DNA of 6,686 nucleotides from Fidelibacterota bacterium (GTDB lineage Bacteria; Fidelibacterota; UBA2242), in the NCBI GenBank assembly GCA_023229045.1, contig JALOAB010000126.1:1-6686 (forward strand). Direction: 5' to 3'. The notes beneath the pieces were generated by a model, which was not told the DNA's origin, searched no databases, and saw nothing but the letters and a program-made list of their open reading frames with translations. A program made the position numbers and the translations under genes. Below are positions 1 through 5,124 of this stretch, piece by piece; position 1 is the first letter of the stretch; every line of letters starts with the position of its first letter.

Positions 1-343
1 TGAAACTGGTCTTGATCACCTCCACAACCCCGCGCTGTCGCGGCTGTCGCGGCCACACTTTGATCATTAATCCCACAATCAGACCAGCGAGCGCCGGAAT
101 GAAAGCCAGACACCAGCGTGGTAATTGCGGGAATTGCTCCGGTAGATACTCATAACAGAAGTAACTGATCAGGTGAATGAGATTATAAAAAGCCAGAGTC
201 ACAAATCCGGCCAGCACACCAATTAGGATGGCAAAAAACAGCAGGCGGATATATTCATTAATCGGATTCTTCCCAATTTGAACCCGCAATGAAAAAACGA
301 AATCAGAAAATCTTCTCGCAAAAGATTTGACTTTAACACTCAC
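1..343 (-). CDS. ClC-family chloride channel/transporter, N-terminal part only (runs off the left edge)
   Basis: The visible 114 residues read as the start of a ClC anion channel or H+/Cl- antiporter, an inner-membrane protein. After a basic N-terminus (about residues 1-33) comes a long hydrophobic helix, about 34-64, containing LLFFAILIGVLAGF. A second hydrophobic segment, about 77-95 (containing IPALAGLIVGLMIK), follows. Next is RGVVEVIKTSF, which lines up with the GSGIPE / GHGVPEV region of ClC proteins (end of helix C to helix D). Most of the family, about 400-600 residues, lies outside the window, so CBS domains and the gating glutamate cannot be checked. The start is GTG at 343: an in-frame TGA sits five codons upstream (359-361), the first in-frame ATG is at residue 93, and only a weak AGAG precedes the GTG. 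The usual selectivity motif is altered here (see findings). Family assignment rests on recognised sequence pattern and membrane layout, not on a search. Confidence 0.72.
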   Translation of the reverse strand, partial: MSVKVKSFARRFSDFVFSLRVQIGKNPINEYIRLLFFAILIGVLAGFVTLAFYNLIHLISYFCYEYLPEQFPQLPRWCLAFIPALAGLIVGLMIKVWPRQPRQRGVVEVIKTSF

Positions 344-563
344 AGCGCTACTCTGATTTCATTGCCCGGAGTAACATTAGACCGGTATAATATTTAATGA
401 ACATCGTTATCGAATATCCTGATTACTTTATTATTTAACGATTCTTTGCACATACCGTCTTATAACAAACATCAAATTTACGCAAAATTAGTTTGCCGGA
501 CGCAATGAAACAAGACCAGAATCAGATAAATCCAGCTATCGATCGAAATAAATACGCCGTCAA
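344..563. other. AT-rich spacer between the M24 peptidase and ClC genes, with a possible ClC promoter
   Basis: No credible gene lies here; the longest readings are about a dozen codons. On the minus strand a weak promoter-like pair faces the ClC gene: TTCGAT (complement of 409-414) and TATTAT (complement of 387-392), separated by 16 bases, which would start transcription about 35-40 bases before the GTG. The match to the sigma-70 consensus is partial and in very AT-rich DNA, so this is a suggestion only. The spacer length and the hairpin at its peptidase end favour separate transcription of ClC. Confidence 0.3.
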
Positions 564-574
564 TCAGCGCGTAT
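546..574 (-). terminator. Weak terminator-like hairpin overlapping the peptidase stop codon
   Basis: Read on the minus strand, ATACGC (574-569) pairs with GCGTAT (557-552) around an 11-base loop and is followed by TTATTT. The TGA stop of the M24 peptidase (566-564) lies inside the loop. The stem is only 6 bp and the U tract is interrupted, so this could be a modest intrinsic terminator, a 3'-end stabiliser, or chance. Confidence 0.3.
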
Positions 575-1742
575 AAAATAATCGACTCTGTGGATGGCTG
601 AGATATTTGCACCCATTTGGTCTTATGACCACCATCTCTTCGACCGTGGCTACTCCATAACCTTCGATCGGCAAGCGCGGCTCGATGGTATAAACCTGTC
701 CAACTTCCAGCGGGAGAAAGACTGTATCGCCATAGCGTTCCCAGCGCGGACCTAACATGCCGGCACCATCGTGCGTTGATCGGCCGACCTGATGACCGAG
801 ACCATGCTGATACTCGGGATAGCCATTCGCTACGATATAATCGCGGGCAATTTTGTCAATCTCCCAACCCAATTTGCCGGGTCTGATCGCCTCAAAAGCT
901 AACCTGACTGATTCCAGTAAAACCGCAAAACCTTTTTGTACCGGGTCGGGAGCGACTTGTTCATCATCTTTCAGAATATACCAGGTGCGCTGGATATCGG
1001 AGCAATAACCGTTTAACTTTACCCCAAAATCAATGTTCAAGACGTGGCCGGGCTGAATGACCCGTTCAGTCGGATCGGCATGCGCACCAGCCGAAAGTGG
1101 TCCGGTAAAAACTGCCGGACAGGAATTGGATTCCCAGGCGGTCTCGACGCCGTGTTCGACAACCATTTTAAGGATTATATCTGCAATGTCTTTCTCAGTG
1201 CGACCGGCTTTAATCTGAGGACTGACGTTAGCGTATATTTTTTCGGTTAACTCAATCGATTTCTTGATCAGCTCGATTTCCATTGGAGATTTTCGTCCGC
1301 GTAGCGCCGCAACGATTTTTTCAGCGGAAATGAAAAGATTCTGATATTGAGTGGGCTTCGTATAGTTAATCAATAATTCATACATACCGTGTGTTAAACC
1401 GTCCGCCATATAATCATTGACAGAAGTGTTGATCGCGATTCGCTTCGGCTTTATCTCGTCGAGCGCTTTTAGAAAAGCCGCGCCGAAATCATCGACATAA
1501 ATCCGGATATCTTCATATAATCCGGTCTGCTGGATACGCTCTTTATCCAGACTTCCCACAATGGCAATCGTTCTTCCGTCTGCTGTAATCATGAACGCCG
1601 ATTGCCAGGTGCAATTGGTACCCACAATTAAATCCAGACACGGATCAGAAATAGTTTCGGTTTCCCGTACAAAGGTCAGCCACAGGTCAATCTTGCGTTC
1701 TTTCAATATTTCGACGGCCTGTCCGATTTTTTCCTTTAACAT
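564..1742 (-). CDS. M24-family metallopeptidase (Xaa-Pro aminopeptidase/prolidase-like)
   Basis: A 392-residue cytoplasmic peptidase with the creatinase/aminopeptidase P layout: an N-terminal creatinase-like domain (about 1-140) and a C-terminal pita-bread M24 domain (about 145-392). The five expected dinuclear-metal ligands are all present, numbered from the chosen start: Asp238 (in NIDFG), Asp249 (in CSDIQRTW), His317 (second His of HGLGHQVG), Glu354 (in YTIEPRLP) and Glu368 (in VEEMVV). The supporting active-site histidines His221 (AHAD) and His324 (STHDG) are also there, so the enzyme should be active. The family cleaves peptide bonds involving proline, and some members act on creatine or other amides; the exact substrate cannot be read from sequence. 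I chose ATG at 1742 because GGGAG lies 5 bases upstream of it. The in-frame ATG at 1754 has no ribosome site, and its first codons are the Shine-Dalgarno itself. No signal peptide or membrane segment is visible, and length is normal for the family. Confidence 0.9.
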   Translation of the reverse strand: MLKEKIGQAVEILKERKIDLWLTFVRETETISDPCLDLIVGTNCTWQSAFMITADGRTIAIVGSLDKERIQQTGLYEDIRIYVDDFGAAFLKALDEIKPKRIAINTSVNDYMADGLTHGMYELLINYTKPTQYQNLFISAEKIVAALRGRKSPMEIELIKKSIELTEKIYANVSPQIKAGRTEKDIADIILKMVVEHGVETAWESNSCPAVFTGPLSAGAHADPTERVIQPGHVLNIDFGVKLNGYCSDIQRTWYILKDDEQVAPDPVQKGFAVLLESVRLAFEAIRPGKLGWEIDKIARDYIVANGYPEYQHGLGHQVGRSTHDGAGMLGPRWERYGDTVFLPLEVGQVYTIEPRLPIEGYGVATVEEMVVIRPNGCKYLSHPQSRLFYTR

Positions 1743-1844
1743 CTTATCTCCCATAAAAACATTTTGTAGGGTGCAACTTAGTTAAAACGGAAGATTTTAT
1801 CCAGTTTTTATTCGGAAGTTTTAATTTTAATATGTTTTTTCTTT

Positions 1845-1910
1845 AGTAGCAAAAAGCTGGAATGGATTTTCCTGGCGGAGTCCATTCCAGCTGCTTTTGG
1901 GCATACTACT
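1845..1910 (-). terminator. Long hairpin, terminator-like on the minus strand
   Basis: A perfect 12-bp stem, AGCTGGAATGGA (1855-1866) with TCCATTCCAGCT (1881-1892), closes a 14-base loop that can itself form TCC/GGA. Pairing extends outward: CAAAA (1850-1854) with TTTTG (1895-1899) across a 2-base bulge, and AGTAG (1845-1849) with CTACT (1906-1910) across a 6-base bulge. Read on the minus strand, the core stem runs directly into TTTTT (1855-1851), as in a rho-independent terminator. It lies about 215 bases past the uvrA stop and before the peptidase gene, so it would end uvrA read-through or a separate small RNA. On the plus strand the T run is shorter (TTTT, 1895-1898). It may instead be part of a dispersed repeat. 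Confidence 0.55.
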
Positions 1911-2056
1911 GAGAGGGCGACATACGAGTGAGGTGCTCACCATCTATTCAGGATTGTTTCATTTCAAATAACAATTTGATCTGTTACAATTATTATGCCA
2001 AGCATATAAAACGTATGTAATCAATTACTTATAATTATTTCCAAGACACCCGATGT

Positions 2057-2094
2057 GTGGCACTCAATACACAAATTTGTGTTTTGATTGCCAC
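2057..2094. repeat. 38-bp near-perfect palindrome just downstream of uvrA
   Basis: The left arm GTGGCACTCAATACACAAA (2057-2075) and right arm TTTGTGTTTTGATTGCCAC (2076-2094) are reverse complements over 19 bases with two mismatches and no spacer. It begins 14 bases beyond the uvrA TAA on the transcribed (minus) strand. No U tract follows, so it is not a textbook intrinsic terminator. It could be a 3'-end RNA stabiliser, a terminator of a non-canonical kind, or a protein-binding site. The symmetry is seen directly; the role is unknown. Confidence 0.7.
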
Positions 2095-2108
2095 GTGGGG
2101 AGATGGCT

Positions 2109-4934
2109 TTAAGAATGATGCAGGATTTTAGCTAAAAAATGTCCGGTATTGGAGGTGCGGTTCGCTGATATTTCCTCAGGAGTACCTTCGCAAACAATGT
2201 AGCCGCCTTCATCACCGCCCTCCGGACCTAGATCGATGATAAAATCGGCAGTCTTAATCACATCGAGATTATGTTCGATGACAATGACAGTATTGCCCTG
2301 ATCGACCAGCCGGTTCAACACTTTGAGCAACATTTTGATATCCTCGAAATGCAGACCGGTGGTAGGTTCATCTAAAATATAGAGTGTTTTGCCTGTCCCA
2401 ACCCGGCTCAGTTCCGTTGACAGTTTTACGCGCTGAGCCTCACCGCCGGATAAAGTGGTTGCCTGCTGACCGAGCTTGATATAGCCTAAACCAACATCAA
2501 TCAGAGTCTGAAGTTTCTTGTGAATTGAAGGGATGTTCTGAAAAAAGTCGAATGATTCACTGACCGACATATTCAAGACATCGGCAATACTTTTACCCTT
2601 ATATTTGATTTCAAGGGTGTCCCGATTATAGCGCAAACCTTTACATTCCTCGCAAGGGACATAAACGTCCGGCAGAAAGTGCATTTCGATTTTCTTGATT
2701 CCATCGCCACTGCAGGCTTCACAGCGTCCGCCTTTGACATTAAAAGAAAATCTGCTGGCGGTATAGCCGCGAATCTTAGACTCCTTCAAATTTGCAAATA
2801 AGTCACGAATGTGAGTAAAAGTGCCGGTATAGGTAGCCGGATTGGAGCGCGGGGTGCGTCCGATCGGCGACTGGTCGATATCAATGACTTTATCAATATA
2901 TTCCAATCCGGTGATTTGTGAATGTTTTAACGGGACGCGCTGGGAATTATAAAAATGACGGTGCAGAATTGGAAACAAGGTTTCGTTAACGAGCGTGCTT
3001 TTCCCGGAGCCGGATACGCCGGTAACGCATGTAAATTGATTCAACGGAAAATGAACATCGATATTTTTCAGGTTATTGCCGGTGGCCCCGCAAAGACAGA
3101 TGTGTTTGGCGTTGCCCGGGCGACGGCGGGGTGGAATCGGAATGGTTTTAGCTCCGGAAAGATACTGACCGGTCAGTGAATTCTCATCCTTCTTAATTTC
3201 GGCGGGCGTCCCGGTGAAAACCACATGACCGCCGGTCGCCCCGGCTCCAGGACCGAGGTCAATGATATAATCAGCCGATTCTATCATTTCCTGATCGTGT
3301 TCCACGACGATTACGGTATTGCCGTTGTCGCGCATACGCATCAGGGTATCGATCAGACGCCGGTTGTCTCTTTGATGCAAACCGATACTGGGTTCGTCGA
3401 GAATATACAGCACTCCCATTAACTGCGAGCCGATTTGAGTAGCCAGCCGGATCCGCTGGGCTTCGCCGCCGGAAAGCGTATAGGCAGTTCGATCGAGTGT
3501 CAGATATTCAACCCCAACATTGGTTAAAAAGCTGAGGCGGGCTTTGATTTCTTTCAGAATTTGCTGTGAAATTTGCTTTTCGGTCGGATTGAGCACAAGG
3601 TTGTCAAAAAAATCTTTCAAGCGGACGATCGATAAAGCGCTGATTTCAGCAATCGAAAAGCCTCCGATTTTGACCGCCAGACTCTCCGGTTTAAGGCGCG
3701 CACCCTGACATTTGGGACAGGCACTGCTACTCATGAATTGTTGAATCCAGGCGCGGACTCCGGCTGAAGTCGTTTGTTTATAACGGCGGCGCAAATTTGG
3801 GATCACGCCTTCGAACGGCATACGATATTCGCCGTTAATGCGGTCTGATTTCAGGTTAATTGAAAAAGCGCGTCCTTCCGAGCCATACAGTAAGGCGTTC
3901 TGGGCTTCCTCCGGCAATTTGCGGAAAGCGGTCACGAAGTCGAAATTATATTTACGCGCCAAACCCTTTAGAATCGCCGAATACCAACCGCCGCGGGGTT
4001 GTTCGCCCAAAGGTACAATTGCCCCCTGACTGAGACTTTTTGTATCGTCCGGGATAATCAACTCCGGATCGATTTCCATGCGGGTGCCCAGTCCGTCGCA
4101 AATCGGACAAGCGCCGAAAGGACTATTGAAGCTAAACATGCGCGGCGCCAGTTCTTCATAACTGATCCCGCAATCAGTGCAGGCCAGTCGCTCGCTGAAT
4201 ATTTGCTCTCTTTCCGAATTGATCATCACGATCAGTAGGCCGGAACCGATTTTCAGAGCCAATTCGACCGATTCAGTCAAACGTTCCTTGACGGTCGGAT
4301 TAATTATTAACCGATCAACGACTACTTCGATATTATGTTTTTTGTTTTTGTCAAGTGTCAGGGTGCGCTCGATTTCGGAGATTTTCCCGTCGACCCTGAT
4401 GCGCACAAAACCTTCACGTTGAACTTCCCTGAAAACTTCTTTGTACTCACCTTTACGTCCGCGTACCAACGGCGCCAGAATCATGATACGGGTGTCTTCC
4501 GGCATACTGATAATATTATCGACGATCTGCTGGATAGTTTGGCGCTCGATGCGCTTGCCACATTGATAACAATACGGGACACCGATCCGGGCATACAGCA
4601 GGCGTAGGTAATCGTAAATTTCAGTGACTGTTCCGACTGTCGAGCGCGGATTGCGCGAACCCGATTTTTGTTCGATCGAAATCGCCGGTGAAAGCCCCTC
4701 GATAAAATCAACATCCGGTTTCTCCATCAGTCCCAGAAACTGGCGGGCGTATGCCGAAAGCGATTCGACGTAGCGCCGTTGTCCCTCGGCATAGATCGTA
4801 TCGAAAGCCAACGACGATTTGCCCGAACCCGATAATCCGGTAATGACTACTAATTTATCGCGCGGGATTTGTACGTCGATGTTTTTAAGGTTGTGCTCGC
4901 GGGCGCCTTTGATAATTATATGTTCGGTGCTCAT
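2109..4934 (-). CDS. uvrA: UvrABC excinuclease subunit A (DNA damage recognition ATPase)
   Basis: UvrA dimers find bulky DNA lesions and load UvrB, the first step of nucleotide excision repair in the cytoplasm. The 941-residue protein has full family length and every expected element (numbers from the chosen start): Walker A GLSGSGKSS 33-41; first zinc module Cys252, Cys255, Cys276, Cys279; insertion-domain CPKC at 406-409; ABC signature LSGGEAQR 487-494; Walker B LYILDEPSIGLH 509-520; second Walker A GVSGSGKST 639-647; second zinc finger Cys738, Cys741, Cys761, Cys764; second signature 828-835; second Walker B LYILDEPTTGLH 851-862. An additional CYQC pair at 122-125 is visible. Nothing is truncated or mutated. 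Start: ATG at 4934 gives MSTEHIIIKGAREHNL, a typical UvrA beginning, with a weak GGA 7 bases upstream. ATG at 4946 (four residues longer) has no ribosome site but cannot be excluded. No LexA-type operator (CTGT-N8-ACAG or GAAC-N4-GTTC) is visible upstream, so SOS control is not shown. Confidence 0.98.
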   Translation of the reverse strand: MSTEHIIIKGAREHNLKNIDVQIPRDKLVVITGLSGSGKSSLAFDTIYAEGQRRYVESLSAYARQFLGLMEKPDVDFIEGLSPAISIEQKSGSRNPRSTVGTVTEIYDYLRLLYARIGVPYCYQCGKRIERQTIQQIVDNIISMPEDTRIMILAPLVRGRKGEYKEVFREVQREGFVRIRVDGKISEIERTLTLDKNKKHNIEVVVDRLIINPTVKERLTESVELALKIGSGLLIVMINSEREQIFSERLACTDCGISYEELAPRMFSFNSPFGACPICDGLGTRMEIDPELIIPDDTKSLSQGAIVPLGEQPRGGWYSAILKGLARKYNFDFVTAFRKLPEEAQNALLYGSEGRAFSINLKSDRINGEYRMPFEGVIPNLRRRYKQTTSAGVRAWIQQFMSSSACPKCQGARLKPESLAVKIGGFSIAEISALSIVRLKDFFDNLVLNPTEKQISQQILKEIKARLSFLTNVGVEYLTLDRTAYTLSGGEAQRIRLATQIGSQLMGVLYILDEPSIGLHQRDNRRLIDTLMRMRDNGNTVIVVEHDQEMIESADYIIDLGPGAGATGGHVVFTGTPAEIKKDENSLTGQYLSGAKTIPIPPRRRPGNAKHICLCGATGNNLKNIDVHFPLNQFTCVTGVSGSGKSTLVNETLFPILHRHFYNSQRVPLKHSQITGLEYIDKVIDIDQSPIGRTPRSNPATYTGTFTHIRDLFANLKESKIRGYTASRFSFNVKGGRCEACSGDGIKKIEMHFLPDVYVPCEECKGLRYNRDTLEIKYKGKSIADVLNMSVSESFDFFQNIPSIHKKLQTLIDVGLGYIKLGQQATTLSGGEAQRVKLSTELSRVGTGKTLYILDEPTTGLHFEDIKMLLKVLNRLVDQGNTVIVIEHNLDVIKTADFIIDLGPEGGDEGGYIVCEGTPEEISANRTSNTGHFLAKILHHS

Positions 4935-5124
4935 AAGATTTTCCATTTGAAATATCTGGTTAAATTATCACTACAACGCCAGAATGAAAAAGCATTTTTC
5001 AAGAATTTTAGTTAAAAAATATTTACCTGTGCGAATGGCAATTATTTTTACTTTTTCTTTCGTCAATCGCTGACGGCTGATTATATTTCCATGTTCTTTT
5101 TATTTAATTTCAGGAGTTGAGAAA
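4935..5124. promoter_or_regulatory. Divergent control region between uvrA and the acyl-CoA dehydrogenase gene
   Basis: These roughly 190 AT-rich bases must contain the promoters of both divergent genes. I see no pair with a convincing match to the sigma-70 consensus on either strand. Two short dyads stand out: TGAAAAA-GCA-TTTTTCA at 4985-5001, nearer uvrA, and CGTCA-ATCGC-TGACG at 5061-5075, nearer the dehydrogenase. Either might bind a regulator, but both are short and the first is low in complexity. Confidence 0.4.
5112..5116 (+). promoter_or_regulatory. Ribosome binding site of the acyl-CoA dehydrogenase gene
   Basis: AGGAG ends 8 bases before the ATG at 5125, a strong Shine-Dalgarno at normal spacing. 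It fixes the start of the dehydrogenase reading frame. Confidence 0.85.

Larger units (their letters stand above)
1743..2108. other. Long spacer downstream of uvrA: AT-rich, with a GC-rich structured island and a 38-bp palindrome
   Basis: No protein gene is supported; the small readings present (up to about 25 codons) lack ribosome sites. By hand count, about 1851-1940 is near 50% GC, while the flanks (about 1781-1850 and 1951-2040) are near 22-24%. The GC-rich island contains a long hairpin (1845-1910) and a small one (1928-1940: GTGAG, 3-base loop, CTCAC). The uvrA-proximal end carries a 38-bp near-palindrome. A promoter for the M24 peptidase should lie between about 1755 and 1850, but the AT-rich sequence offers several TA-rich candidates (for example TAAAAT on the minus strand, 1794-1799) with no good -35 partner. 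Confidence 0.6.

Noticed and set aside
1044..1250. Plus-strand 68-codon frame inside the M24 peptidase gene
   Set aside because: It is antisense to the metal-binding region of a complete peptidase and has no independent support.
1808..1885. Minus-strand 25-codon frame starting inside the long hairpin
   Set aside because: There is no Shine-Dalgarno, its start is buried in a 12-bp stem, and the composition simply follows the A-rich DNA.
1862..1912. Plus-strand 16-codon frame across the same hairpin
   Set aside because: It is too short, has no ribosome site, and overlaps the inverted repeat.
1845..2094. CRISPR array or insertion sequence in the uvrA-peptidase spacer
   Set aside because: The inverted repeats are two unrelated sequences, with no regularly spaced direct repeats, no transposase frame and no target-site duplication.
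2955..4607. Plus-strand open frames of 60-90 codons inside uvrA
   Set aside because: They lie antisense to an intact, fully conserved uvrA and their translations resemble no protein family.
4935..5124. SOS (LexA) box upstream of uvrA
   Set aside because: Neither a CTGT-N8-ACAG nor a GAAC-N4-GTTC pattern is present; the CTGT at 5027-5030 has no partner half-site.
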